Source: Reinekea blandensis MED297
Lineage (GTDB): Bacteria > Pseudomonadota > Gammaproteobacteria > Pseudomonadales > Natronospirillaceae
Assembly: GCF_000153185.1 (NCBI RefSeq)
Contig: NZ_CH724149.1
Coordinates: forward strand, 200,001 to 264,000
Length of the DNA: 64,000 bases
Direction: 5' to 3'
Shown here one piece after another: positions 27,712 through 36,912 of the stretch; within the stretch, counting starts at the first letter, position 1, and each line of letters opens with the position of its first letter. A program made the position numbers and the translations under genes. Under the pieces are notes generated by a model that was not told where the DNA came from, made no database searches, and saw nothing but the letters and a program-made list of their open reading frames with translations.

Positions 27712-28700
27712 TCGTCGTCACTGTCCAGAAGCGCACTGACAAACTCTTGTGCCGAGAACCGGTCGAGGTCTTCAGCCTGTTCACCGACCCCGATAAACCG
27801 CACCGGTATGCCGAACTTACGCGCCAGTGCAAAGATGATTCCGCCACGGGCTGTACCGTCGAGTTTGGTCAGGGCAATGCCGGTTAATGGGGCGGCTTTG
27901 GTGAACGACTCGGCCTGAGCCACAGCATTCTGACCGGTACCGGCGTCCAGAACCAGGAGCACTTCGTGCGGTGCGGAGTCGTCGATTTTTTTCATGACCC
28001 GCAGCACCTTTTCGAGCTCGGCCATCAGGTTATCTTTGTTGTGCAGTCGGCCGGCCGTGTCCGCAATCAAAACGTCTACGCCACGGCTTTTCGCCGCCTG
28101 TACCGCATCGAAAATTACCGAGGCGCTGTCGGCGCCGGTATGTTGAGCAATGACCGGGACGTTGTGTCGCTCACCCCAGGTTTGCAGTTGCTCTACGGCC
28201 GCAGCGCGAAACGTATCGCCGGCCGCCAGCATGACGGACTTGCCTTCCGACTGGAAACGTTGCGTCATTTTGCCGATGGTGGTGGTTTTACCGACACCAT
28301 TGACGCCAACCACCAGAATGACAAAGGGTTGTTTACCGGTATCGATCTGCAGCGGCTGCTCGACGGGGGTGAGTTGTTCTACCAATGTTTCCCGCAGTGC
28401 GTTCATCAGGGCGTTGTTATCGTTGAGTTCTTTGCGGGAAGTTCGCTCAACAAGGTCATCGAGAATGGTCTGTGTCGCTTCGATGCCGACGTCTGAAGAC
28501 AACAGCAGCGTTTCCAACTCTTCGAGCGTGTCGTCATCCAATGTTTTTCGGCCCAGCAGGGCGGTGGCCAGCCCATTGGAAAACCCGGATCGTGTCTTGC
28601 TCAGTCCGTTCTTGACGCGCTGAAACCAGGACGGTTTGCTGTCGTTATTCTGGGATTCTTGGCTGGGTTGCTTGTCTTTACGTTTTGAAAATCCGAACAT
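27708..28700 (-). CDS. ftsY: signal recognition particle receptor FtsY
   Basis: A 330-residue FtsY, which docks SRP-ribosome complexes at the SecYEG translocon. The N-terminal A domain is short (about 50 residues, lysine- and serine-rich), unlike the long acidic one in E. coli. The N domain follows, then the G domain with GVNGVGKT (132-139), DTFRAAA, DTAGR and TKLDG, and the C-terminal GVGEQAEDLDRF. It heads the ftsY-ftsE-ftsX transcript, and its start faces a divergent membrane-protein gene about 77 bp away. Confidence 0.96.
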   Translation of the reverse strand: MFGFSKRKDKQPSQESQNNDSKPSWFQRVKNGLSKTRSGFSNGLATALLGRKTLDDDTLEELETLLLSSDVGIEATQTILDDLVERTSRKELNDNNALMNALRETLVEQLTPVEQPLQIDTGKQPFVILVVGVNGVGKTTTIGKMTQRFQSEGKSVMLAAGDTFRAAAVEQLQTWGERHNVPVIAQHTGADSASVIFDAVQAAKSRGVDVLIADTAGRLHNKDNLMAELEKVLRVMKKIDDSAPHEVLLVLDAGTGQNAVAQAESFTKAAPLTGIALTKLDGTARGGIIFALARKFGIPVRFIGVGEQAEDLDRFSAQEFVSALLDSDDE

Positions 28701-28777
28701 GGTGTCAGGGGTACCGGTCAGCGGTTGATAAACGGGGCGCTATGCTAGCATATTGCCCGTTGAAAATGGATGGACGA

Positions 28778-29674
28778 ATGTTTCACTTTAAACGCCGAAC
28801 GCTGTGGATCATCATTTATATCACGATCCCGCTGATTCTGATTCTGAACAGTCTGGGGCCGGACCCGGAAGAGTCTGTGGTGGTGGATCGCCAAGCAGAA
28901 AACACCGACCTGCGCTGGACAATGAACGAGCTTGCGCCGGATTGCATGGATGGCTGTCGACTGCTGTTGGACGGCACTGATTTTATCCGTGTCAGTGCGT
29001 TGGTGTCGTCTGTTCCTGCCGGAGCCGAGCAGGTTCCGGACAGGGTCGAGATGTCATTCAGTCAACGCGCCGGTTATGCCGTGGTTCGTCTGGCCTTTGC
29101 ACCGACGGAAACGCTGGAGTCTCAGGTCATCGAGTTTCTTCGGGTCCTATTGCCGCAAAACAGCTCACCTCGCTGGGTCGCTACCGGGGCGGTGTCGGAT
29201 CGTTTTTGGACAGCATTGCAAAACCTAAATGAGACCAGTATCGGCGCCGGACGCCCAATAGCCTTGTCAGAGCCATCGGCGTTAACGGTCTTAGAGGCGC
29301 CAACCTTTGGAACATCCGAGCAGTTGGCGTACTTGTTGTGGATTGAAGTACTCAAGCAGCGTCTGGCTGGGTATCAGGTAACCGTGACCTGGGATCATCG
29401 CCGGGCATCCAGCCTGATCCGGATGAACACCACACTGTCAGCGGATGTCTTGTATCCGGTGACCGACACCGAATGGCAGCCGGTTAAGGACGCCTATTTG
29501 GCGGCGGCCGCGCAAACCGAACGTTCTGCAGAGCAGATACACCGGTATCTCGAGACCAGTCTGCTGTATGATGTACCGTTTGATTTCTTTGTTCGTCAGT
29601 CTGCTCGATTGCAGCAGATCACTCTGTCGGATATCAACCAGAGCCGGGAGAACACGCTTGCCCAGATACAATAA
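28778..29674 (+). CDS. membrane-anchored protein of unknown function
   Basis: A 298-residue protein I do not recognise. A basic start (HFKRR) and one transmembrane helix at about 8-26 (IIIYITIPLILIL) suggest inner-membrane anchoring with a periplasmic domain of about 270 residues. The place between divergent ftsY and rsmD is usually held by M16-type zinc peptidases in Pseudomonas. The layout of alternating strands and helices here vaguely recalls an M16 domain, but there is no HxxEH motif. The ATG at 28778 is my preferred start; one at 28766 is possible. It overlaps rsmD by 17 bp. Confidence 0.65.
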   Translation: MFHFKRRTLWIIIYITIPLILILNSLGPDPEESVVVDRQAENTDLRWTMNELAPDCMDGCRLLLDGTDFIRVSALVSSVPAGAEQVPDRVEMSFSQRAGYAVVRLAFAPTETLESQVIEFLRVLLPQNSSPRWVATGAVSDRFWTALQNLNETSIGAGRPIALSEPSALTVLEAPTFGTSEQLAYLLWIEVLKQRLAGYQVTVTWDHRRASSLIRMNTTLSADVLYPVTDTEWQPVKDAYLAAAAQTERSAEQIHRYLETSLLYDVPFDFFVRQSARLQQITLSDINQSRENTLAQIQ

Positions 29675-30251
29675 ACGCAAAACATCCGCTGTGCCTGTTT
29701 CAACCTTACGCCTTATCGGAGGACGCCATCGAGGACGAAAGTTGCCCATTCCGGCGTTGGATGGTTTGCGACCGACCTCTGACCGGACCCGGGAGACGTT
29801 ATTTAACTGGCTTCAGTTTGAGTTACCGGGGATGCATGTTCTCGATCTTTTTGCCGGTACCGGTGCACTTGGATTGGAAGCGTTGTCCCGGGATGCTGAA
29901 TCTGCTGTGTTTGTTGAGCCGCAATCGGTGGCTGCCGAGGGCATTCGTCAATCACTTCAGACATTGAATCTGACGGCGGAGGTCCGGGTCATGGTTGCTG
30001 AGCAGTTTCTCGAGCAGACCGATGCGGTCTTTGATCTGGTGTTCGTCGATCCGCCTTTTTCGCTGGACCTTTGGCAATCGACAGTCGATCGACTGGCGGT
30101 CTCGGACCGGCTGTCATCGGGTGGCTACATCTACGTCGAGGCGCCTGTCGGACAAACCCTCACGGTGCCGGATGGATTGACGGTGGTGAAGGAAAAAACG
30201 GCCGGCAAGGTGCGCTTTCAGCTTTGGCAGAAAGCTGGCGTGGCTGGCTAG
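29658..30251 (+). CDS. rsmD: 16S rRNA m2G966 methyltransferase RsmD
   Basis: A 197-residue RsmD, which methylates G966 of 16S rRNA. TLRLIGGRHRGRKLP and RPTSDRTRETLFNWL are the N-terminal signatures, LDLFAGTGALGLEALSR is the SAM motif and FVDPPF the catalytic (D/N)PP(F/Y) motif. The start is most likely a TTG at 29658 with GGGAG upstream, giving the family's usual length (E. coli 198). Upstream in-frame ATGs would place about 30 unrelated residues in front. It overlaps the preceding gene by 17 bp. Confidence 0.93.
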   Translation: MPRYNKRKTSAVPVSTLRLIGGRHRGRKLPIPALDGLRPTSDRTRETLFNWLQFELPGMHVLDLFAGTGALGLEALSRDAESAVFVEPQSVAAEGIRQSLQTLNLTAEVRVMVAEQFLEQTDAVFDLVFVDPPFSLDLWQSTVDRLAVSDRLSSGGYIYVEAPVGQTLTVPDGLTVVKEKTAGKVRFQLWQKAGVAG

Positions 30252-30272
30252 GAACGGTTAACAGAACTTAAT

Positions 30273-30285
30273 TGACCGGCGGTCA
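30273..30285. promoter_or_regulatory. TGACC-GGC-GGTCA inverted repeat
   Basis: A perfect 5-bp inverted repeat with a 3-bp centre lies 45 bp before the aldehyde dehydrogenase start. It is the size of many TetR-type operators. No regulator gene is adjacent, so function is inferred only from position and symmetry. Confidence 0.35.
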
Positions 30286-30329
30286 TTTACGCGGCAGGAT
30301 AGCGTTGATTGATCACAGGAGGGCGGGAT

Positions 30330-31763
30330 ATGTCCGCACAGGTACCATCCGAGCCGATAGATACTCAGTGGTTAAGCGATACGCTGAGTCGGCAGCGGAA
30401 AGCGTTTTTGAATCAACCCTATCCGGATGCGGCGGAACGTCGACGTCGTTTATTGAGCCTGAAGCACGTTTTGCAGACCAATCAGGACGCGCTGTGTGAC
30501 GCCATCGACCGGGACTTTAATGGTCGTGCCCGGATGGAAACGCTGTCGGCCGAGTTTCTTCCCAGCATCATGGGGATCACCGATGCGATGAAGCATCTGA
30601 AGGGCTGGATGCGAGCACAGCGGAAACTGGCGCCTTTGGTTTTTCAGCCGGCGGCCGCGAAAGTCTTTCCGCAGCCATTGGGTGTCATCGGTATCATCGT
30701 CCCATGGAACTATCCGCTGTATCTGGCGGTTGGACCATTAATTGCCGCACTGGCTGCCGGTAATCATGCCATGATCAAAATGTCCGAGTTCACACCGGCT
30801 TTCGGAGCGTTGTTTGCGGATCTGATGAAGCAGACGTTTGATCCATCCGTCGTAACGGTTGTGAACGGCGAGGTTGAGGTGGCGCAGGCGTTTTCTTCGC
30901 TGCCATTTGATCATCTGTTGTTTACCGGATCGACGTCGGTGGGACGGCATATCATGCGCGCGGCCAGCGAACACCTGACACCCGTTACGCTTGAGTTAGG
31001 CGGCAAAAGCCCGGCGGTTATTGATCGCTCCATGCCGGTTCGCGAGGCGGCGGATCGGTTGGTTTACCCTAAGTGTCTGAACGCAGGTCAGACCTGCGTG
31101 GCGCCCGATTACGTGCTGTGCCCGGAAGACAGTGTCGACGCCTTCGTACAGCATTTTATTAATGAAGCGCGGCGCCAGTTTGGGGATGTTGCTGAGAATC
31201 CTGACTACTCCGCCATCATTAACAAGCGTCAGCGCGATCGATTGGTGGGGTATCTGGACGATGCCCGTGACAAGGGTGCGTCGATCCATATCGCGGGAGA
31301 TTCGGATAACCTGGACGATTACGGCGATAAACTGCCACCGATCCTGGTGACGAACGTGAAAGCGTCGATGACGCTGATGCAGGACGAGATTTTCGGACCG
31401 ATCCTGCCGGTCATGGCTTATCGGCACTTCGACGAAACGCTGGCCTACATTAATGCGCACCCCCGGCCTTTGGCGCTCTACGTTTATGGTTATGAAAAAC
31501 AACTGAGAGCCACGTTTGAGCAGAAGACCCACAGCGGTGCACTGTTGTTTAATGAAGCATTGATTCATGTCGCCATGGACAGTCTCCCCTTTGGCGGCGT
31601 CGGTGCCAGTGGCATGGGGCAATATCACGGACGGTACGGGTTCAATACCTTTTCTAAACTGAAACCGGTTGTTTCTAAACAGCGTCTGAATAGCCTTAAG
31701 TTGATTTACCCGCCTTACAAAGGTTGGTTAATGACCGCAATTCTGAAGCTTTTTGGCCGATAA
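30330..31763 (+). CDS. aldehyde dehydrogenase, coniferyl-aldehyde type
   Basis: A 477-residue NAD(P)-dependent aldehyde dehydrogenase. The oxyanion residue N127 is in PWNYP, the general base E222 in LELGGKSP and the nucleophile C256 in NAGQTCVAPDYVL. The C-terminal tail (PPYKGWLMTAILKLFGR) with hydrophobic end resembles the coniferyl/fatty-aldehyde dehydrogenase group, which acts on aromatic or long-chain aldehydes; exact substrate cannot be told. The start ATG at 30330 has a textbook AGGAGG 7 nt upstream. It stands alone between rsmD and coaD, with a TGACC/GGTCA repeat in front. Confidence 0.88.
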   Translation: MSAQVPSEPIDTQWLSDTLSRQRKAFLNQPYPDAAERRRRLLSLKHVLQTNQDALCDAIDRDFNGRARMETLSAEFLPSIMGITDAMKHLKGWMRAQRKLAPLVFQPAAAKVFPQPLGVIGIIVPWNYPLYLAVGPLIAALAAGNHAMIKMSEFTPAFGALFADLMKQTFDPSVVTVVNGEVEVAQAFSSLPFDHLLFTGSTSVGRHIMRAASEHLTPVTLELGGKSPAVIDRSMPVREAADRLVYPKCLNAGQTCVAPDYVLCPEDSVDAFVQHFINEARRQFGDVAENPDYSAIINKRQRDRLVGYLDDARDKGASIHIAGDSDNLDDYGDKLPPILVTNVKASMTLMQDEIFGPILPVMAYRHFDETLAYINAHPRPLALYVYGYEKQLRATFEQKTHSGALLFNEALIHVAMDSLPFGGVGASGMGQYHGRYGFNTFSKLKPVVSKQRLNSLKLIYPPYKGWLMTAILKLFGR

Positions 31764-31770
31764 TTGCCCG

Positions 31771-31806
31771 GGGCGCGTCGCTGAGGTACCATGCGCGCGC
31801 TTTTTT
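31771..31806 (+). terminator. possible aldehyde dehydrogenase terminator
   Basis: GCGCG (31773-31777) can pair with the CGCGC of ATGCGCGCGC (31791-31800), followed by six T. The loop is large, so this is a moderate candidate. Confidence 0.4.
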
Positions 31807-31817
31807 ATTGCCAGTGA

Positions 31818-32312
<495 letters not shown>

Positions 32313-32343
32313 GTCGCGATCTGGTTTGTAAGAGGAAAACTGA

Positions 32344-32598
<255 letters not shown>

Positions 32599-32725
32599 TC
32601 AATGCCCGGGCTGGTCATCCGATTCGGCCCACACTTCCTTGTTAAACACACTCCGAACCAACGTATTGGATACCTCCACAAAACCCTGGTAAACGTGGTT
32701 TTCGCTGGGAGTTGATTTCAATCAG

Positions 32726-32794
32726 TGGTCACCTGACCAAACGGTCAGAAAGGTGTTGGTGATTTCCATTTCCGGTGATAGGCTTAATCACCGG
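32726..32794. promoter_or_regulatory. stacked inverted repeats upstream of guaC
   Basis: TGGTCA-CC-TGACCA (32726-32739) and TGACC-AAAC-GGTCA (32734-32747) overlap, giving three alternating TGACC half-sites. Further on, CCGGTGAT (32772-32779) and ATCACCGG (32787-32794) are perfect 8-bp arms with a 7-nt loop, 31 bp before the guaC start. They may be operators, or the last one a leader hairpin. The rest of the 227-bp spacer shows nothing else. Confidence 0.45.
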
Positions 32795-32825
32795 TTTGCC
32801 AAAATTATCTAACCGGAGCACTGAC

Positions 32826-33866
32826 ATGCACGTTGAAACCGACATTAAACTGGGCTTTAAAAATGTGATGATCCGTCCAAAGCGATCCACATTAAAATCC
32901 CGCTCCCAGGTCTCTCTCGAACGAACCTATACCTTCCGAAACAGTCAACGCACCTGGACTGGTGTCCCGATCATTGCGGCCAATATGGATACGGTCGGAA
33001 CCTTTGAAGCCGCCACTGTGATGGCCGAGCACAAAATGCTCACAGCGATCCACAAACACTACAGCGTGGACGAATGGCAGGCGTTTCTGTCGACATCCGA
33101 TTCATCGGTACTGCCTTACATCATGGTCTCGACCGGTACCTCCGACGCGGACTATGACAAGCTAAAAGCCATTACTGCTCTGAACGACGGGCTGGAGTTT
33201 GTCTGCATTGATGTCGCCAACGGTTATTCTGAGCATTTTGTCGAGTTTGTTCGTCGTGTTCGCCGTGAGTTTCCGTCGTTAACCATCATGGCCGGAAATG
33301 TCGTCACCGGTGAAATGACCGAAGAGTTACTGCTCTCTGGTGCGGATATCGTTAAAGTCGGTATCGGTCCGGGGTCGGTCTGTACCACCCGGGTGAAGAC
33401 CGGTGTGGGTTATCCTCAGGTTTCGGCGACCATTGAGTGTGCCGATGCTGCTCATGGGCTTAACGGACATGTGGTGTCCGATGGTGGTTGTACTTGTCCT
33501 GGCGATGTATCGAAAGCTTTTGGTGCAGGTGCTGACTTTGTCATGCTGGGCGGCATGTTGGCCGGTCACGATGAAAGCGGTGGTGAACTGGTTGAGGACG
33601 ATGGCAAACAGTACCGTTTGTTCTATGGCATGAGTTCCGACACAGCCATGAACAAGTATCACGGTGGCGTCGCTAATTATCGCGCCAGTGAGGGCAAAAC
33701 AGTACGAGTACCCTACCGGGGCCCGTTAGTCGCTACCTTGGCGGACATTCAGGGTGGCGTGCGTTCAACCTGTACTTATGTGGGCGCCGCGGCATTGAAA
33801 GAGTTGAGCAAGCGCACAACCTTTATCCGCGTCGAAGAGCAGGAAAATCAGGTCTTCGGACGCTGA
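32826..33866 (+). CDS. guaC: GMP reductase
   Basis: A 346-residue GMP reductase, which converts GMP to IMP with NADPH and so links guanine to adenine nucleotide salvage. It is an IMPDH-fold barrel without CBS domains. The substrate loop [11 protein letters not shown] places the catalytic cysteine at C186, as in E. coli Gua[13 protein letters not shown] and the [10 protein letters not shown] flap follow, and the [10 protein letters not shown] block is near the N-terminus. The start ATG at 32826 has GGAG upstream and matches family length; an in-frame extension to 32775 would include the leader repeat. Confidence 0.96.
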   Translation: MHVETDIKLGFKNVMIRPKRSTLKSRSQVSLERTYTFRNSQRTWTGVPIIAANMDTVGTFEAATVMAEHKMLTAIHKHYSVDEWQAFLSTSDSSVLPYIMVSTGTSDADYDKLKAITALNDGLEFVCIDVANGYSEHFVEFVRRVRREFPSLTIMAGNVVTGEMTEELLLSGADIVKVGIGPGSVCTTRVKTGVGYPQVSATIECADAAHGLNGHVVSDGGCTCPGDVSKAFGAGADFVMLGGMLAGHDESGGELVEDDGKQYRLFYGMSSDTAMNKYHGGVANYRASEGKTVRVPYRGPLVATLADIQGGVRSTCTYVGAAALKELSKRTTFIRVEEQENQVFGR

Positions 33867-33889
33867 GCATAGACTGGCGCCATTCGGCG

Positions 33890-34513
33890 TCAGTTCTCTA
33901 TGGGCGGTTGCGCTAAAGTATGCGCGCCGCCGATTACCCGGGTCACGGTGGTGACCACGCAGATGGCAAAAAACACCCAGGCTATGGTGGCAAAGTGCGT
34001 CGGTATGAGACACATGGCCAGTAAGAACAAAATCGTTTCCGTTCCCTCAGCAAGGCCATTAAGGTAATAAAACCCTTTACTGGGATATTGCATTGATTGC
34101 AGCTTGCGACGTTCGGCAAGAATGGCAAACGCCAGAAACGTCGATCCGGTGCCCATGAAAGAAAAAATCAATGCACTCGCCGCAAGGGCATTCTGCGCCG
34201 GGTCTGCCAATGCAAAGGCAAATACCACCGCCGAGTAGAAAATGAAATCCAGAACAATATCGAGGTAGGCGCCGCGATCCGTCGCTTCAGTCTGACGGGC
34301 GATGGCGCCATCAAGTCCATCCATAATCCGGTTAGCCAGGATCAATACAGCCGCGGCACCGGTATGGCCCAAGGCAATAGCCGGAACGGCGGCCATGCCA
34401 ACCATGAAGCCGGAAATCGTCACCTGATCGGCGGTCACGCCCCGGTTAACGAGGCGTTTTGCAGTCTGTGCCAGTGGAGGTTTAATCCATTGTAATGTCC
34501 AGCGATCAAGCAT
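33890..34513 (-). CDS. ynjF: CDP-alcohol phosphatidyltransferase YnjF
   Basis: A 207-residue inner-membrane protein with about six helices. The CDP-alcohol phosphatidyltransferase motif is present: D65, D68-G69, A72-R73, G81, D85 and D89. The seven-residue spacing between AR and G is the same as in E. coli YnjF, and the sequence is collinear with YnjF from MLDR onward, including EGTETILF near the end. Its lipid product is unknown. It overlaps ynjD by 8 bp and is the last gene of the ynjBCD operon, as in E. coli. Confidence 0.88.
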   Translation of the reverse strand: MLDRWTLQWIKPPLAQTAKRLVNRGVTADQVTISGFMVGMAAVPAIALGHTGAAAVLILANRIMDGLDGAIARQTEATDRGAYLDIVLDFIFYSAVVFAFALADPAQNALAASALIFSFMGTGSTFLAFAILAERRKLQSMQYPSKGFYYLNGLAEGTETILFLLAMCLIPTHFATIAWVFFAICVVTTVTRVIGGAHTLAQPPIEN

Positions 34514-35147
34514 TGGCAGGCTCCTTGTTGAGGGTGAGTCGCTGACTGCCTTCAGGAATGTCGGCTGGGTCGTGTGTTACCAGAATGGATGGAATGTTCT
34601 GTTCGGCGATGTGTTCAAACACCCATCCCCGGAACTGGGTGCGCAGTTGCTGGTCCAGTTTGGAAAAGGGCTCATCCAGTAAAATCAGATCAGGTTCGGA
34701 TAACAGCGTACGCAGCAGGGCGATCCGAGAACGTTGCCCGCCGGACAGCGTGGCGATGTCTCTGGGGGCGAAGCCAGTCAGACCCGCCTCTTCCAGGGCA
34801 TTGTGAATACGTTGATCCCGTACGTCCCGACTCAGGCCGGATGGCAAGCCAAATGCCAGGTTGTCGTAGACGTTCAGGTGCGGGAACAGCAAGTCATCCT
34901 GAAACAGGATGCCGACGTTGCGTTGGTCGACACTCAGGTCCCTGAGGTTCCGGTCGTTGAGTGTCAATGCGCCGGTGCTGAAAAAGACCGGATTGAGGAC
35001 GCCACAGATATCAGCCAATAACGTGGATTTGCCGGAACCACTGGGCCCCTGGATAGCCAGAACATCCCGACTGCTCAGTTGGGCGGTCAACGGAGCAAAA
35101 AGCGCAGCGCCCTGTAAATGAATTTGGTACTGATCAAGAATAAACAT
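34506..35147 (-). CDS. ynjD: ABC transporter ATP-binding protein YnjD
   Basis: A 213-residue ABC ATPase. Walker A GPSGSGKST is at 34-42, the Q-loop in ILFQDDLLFPHL, the signature TLSGGQRSRIALLRTLL, Walker B LILLDEPFSKLD and the H-loop VTHDPAD. Collinearity with E. coli YnjD, which also has ILFQDALLF and RVALLRALLAQP, supports the assignment. I set the start at the ATG at 35147; an in-frame GTG at 35156, directly after the ynjC stop, is also possible. The transported substrate is unknown. Confidence 0.88.
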   Translation of the reverse strand: MFILDQYQIHLQGAALFAPLTAQLSSRDVLAIQGPSGSGKSTLLADICGVLNPVFFSTGALTLNDRNLRDLSVDQRNVGILFQDDLLFPHLNVYDNLAFGLPSGLSRDVRDQRIHNALEEAGLTGFAPRDIATLSGGQRSRIALLRTLLSEPDLILLDEPFSKLDQQLRTQFRGWVFEHIAEQNIPSILVTHDPADIPEGSQRLTLNKEPANA

Positions 35148-35156
35148 ATTAGCCAC

Positions 35157-36908
35157 TCAGTTTTGCATCATCTCGCGTCGGTTTCGGAAATACAGAGCCG
35201 GAATCAGGGTCGCCAGCGCAAACATCACCAGCGGTAGCGATTGCTGCCACAATGCCATCACCGCCATCATCCGCCGGTCACTGCCGGTGGCCATGGCTAC
35301 GGCTTCAGTGGTCAGGGTACTGAAACGGCCAGCCCCGACAAACAGTGTGGGCAGGTACTGGGCGATTGAAACAGCAAAGCCTGTGGCGACAGCATACAGT
35401 ATGGGTCGTAACAGCATCGGGAACTTCACCCGCCAATAGGCTGTGAACGGACCGCTGGACAGAGTCCTGGCGACCCAGGCGTAACGTTCGTCAAACCGGC
35501 GATAAGGGCCGCTGAGAGTCAGGAAAACGTATGGCAGAACAAATACCAGGTGTGACCAGAGCAGAGCCGGAAAGGTGCCATCCCAGCGCAGACCGATCAG
35601 TGAAACCTGAAAGCCAAAAATAAACGCAACCTGGGGAACGACCAACGGCAGGTATAGCAACCAGAGCACCCGGCGGGTATTGACCGGGCGATTCATCTGC
35701 TTGAGCCGAACCTCATTTTCCAGCGCCAGAATCACCAGAACAATGGCAATCAGGCTGGCCAGTCCGGCCAGTTGCAGAGTACACCATAGTGGATCTTCAA
35801 TGCGACCGGTGATGCGGCTCCAGGCCCTCAGTGAAGTCGATTCCGGCAACCAGTCCGGATAGCGCCAACGTAAGGTCAGGCTCCAGAGCGTCGTTACGAC
35901 CAGGCCAAGTAAATACAGTAACCCGGTGATGCTCACCAATAAAATCGCAATGGGCCGCTCGGGGCATGTGTGCCGGGTGATCTGGCGACCACGGCGCAGC
36001 GTGCGGTTACGCCACCAGGCCAGCGGTTTTTCAACGATGCGTAATGCCCACAAAATGAGCAAAACACCGAGGAACAGTGCGGTCGCGCCGGCCGCACCAA
36101 CCGTGCGCAGGCTCAGATCCGGATCATTAAACAGCCGGGTGATCAGGACTGACAGCGTTGGTGGTGTGGTCGGACCGGCAATGAGCGCAAGGTCAACCAC
36201 CGTAAGTGAGTAGGCGACGACCGCAAAAAAGGGCAGTCGAATCTGTCGGTACAGTTGCGGCCACAACATCCACAGCCAGGTCGCCCGTCGGGAGTAACCC
36301 ATGCCTCGCATCAGCCAGAGGGTTCGATGCACTTTCAATGAAGGCAATACGGCCAGCGACATGAACAGTAAAAATGGCAGCTCCTTCAATGCCAGAGTGA
36401 CCGCCAGGCTGAACCCGTAAGGGTCCTGAAAGAGACTCCAGACCGGTGGGCGGGCTACCCATCCAGTCGCTTCATGGACCAAACGCAACAACCAGCCGCT
36501 TGGAGCAATCAGAAAGCCCAGTCCAATCGCAAAAGCCGCGTGTGGCACCGAAAGAACCGGAGACAGTGCTTTTTCGATTTTCTGGAACAGTCGCGAAGGA
36601 TACAGTCCGATCAGAATCAGCAGTAGCATCGCCAAAGCAAGGAATGAGGCGCCCAAACCGCTGATCAGTGTTTTTACGGTCGAACTGTTCACTCCCGGAT
36701 ACGCCAACCACTGACGCCAGGGCGTCAGTGACAGGCTGTGTTCATTCAGCGCCGGAAAGTAGCCGAAGGCGGGTAACCAGGTGCCCAGCAACCCAACGAT
36801 GATCGGTAACAGGAACAGCGCTGCGGTCAGCCAGGGTATGATGGCCAGAATGGCAGACCACAGCGACGTTGGCCGGCGCAGTGAGAGGGAGGATGTCAAC
36901 GTCGGCAC
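35157..36908 (-). CDS. ynjC: ABC transporter fused permease YnjC
   Basis: A 583-residue inner-membrane permease with two fused BPD-type halves and about twelve hydrophobic segments, in the style of ThiP/FbpB-type importers. Each half carries an EAA-like cytoplasmic loop: WLMRGMGYSRRATWLWMLWPQL in the first, with the ARTLSSGPFTAYWRVKFPML stretch in the second. It lies 4 nt after ynjB and abuts ynjD, so the operon encodes a complete importer. The start is a GTG at 36908; a TTG three codons on has a better-placed AAGGTG. Confidence 0.87.
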   Translation of the reverse strand: MPTLTSSLSLRRPTSLWSAILAIIPWLTAALFLLPIIVGLLGTWLPAFGYFPALNEHSLSLTPWRQWLAYPGVNSSTVKTLISGLGASFLALAMLLLILIGLYPSRLFQKIEKALSPVLSVPHAAFAIGLGFLIAPSGWLLRLVHEATGWVARPPVWSLFQDPYGFSLAVTLALKELPFLLFMSLAVLPSLKVHRTLWLMRGMGYSRRATWLWMLWPQLYRQIRLPFFAVVAYSLTVVDLALIAGPTTPPTLSVLITRLFNDPDLSLRTVGAAGATALFLGVLLILWALRIVEKPLAWWRNRTLRRGRQITRHTCPERPIAILLVSITGLLYLLGLVVTTLWSLTLRWRYPDWLPESTSLRAWSRITGRIEDPLWCTLQLAGLASLIAIVLVILALENEVRLKQMNRPVNTRRVLWLLYLPLVVPQVAFIFGFQVSLIGLRWDGTFPALLWSHLVFVLPYVFLTLSGPYRRFDERYAWVARTLSSGPFTAYWRVKFPMLLRPILYAVATGFAVSIAQYLPTLFVGAGRFSTLTTEAVAMATGSDRRMMAVMALWQQSLPLVMFALATLIPALYFRNRREMMQN

Positions 36909-36912
36909 CTTG

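Noticed and set aside
32599-32825. Purine riboswitch before guaC
   Set aside because: The conserved purine-aptamer core loops are not present; only simple inverted repeats are seen.
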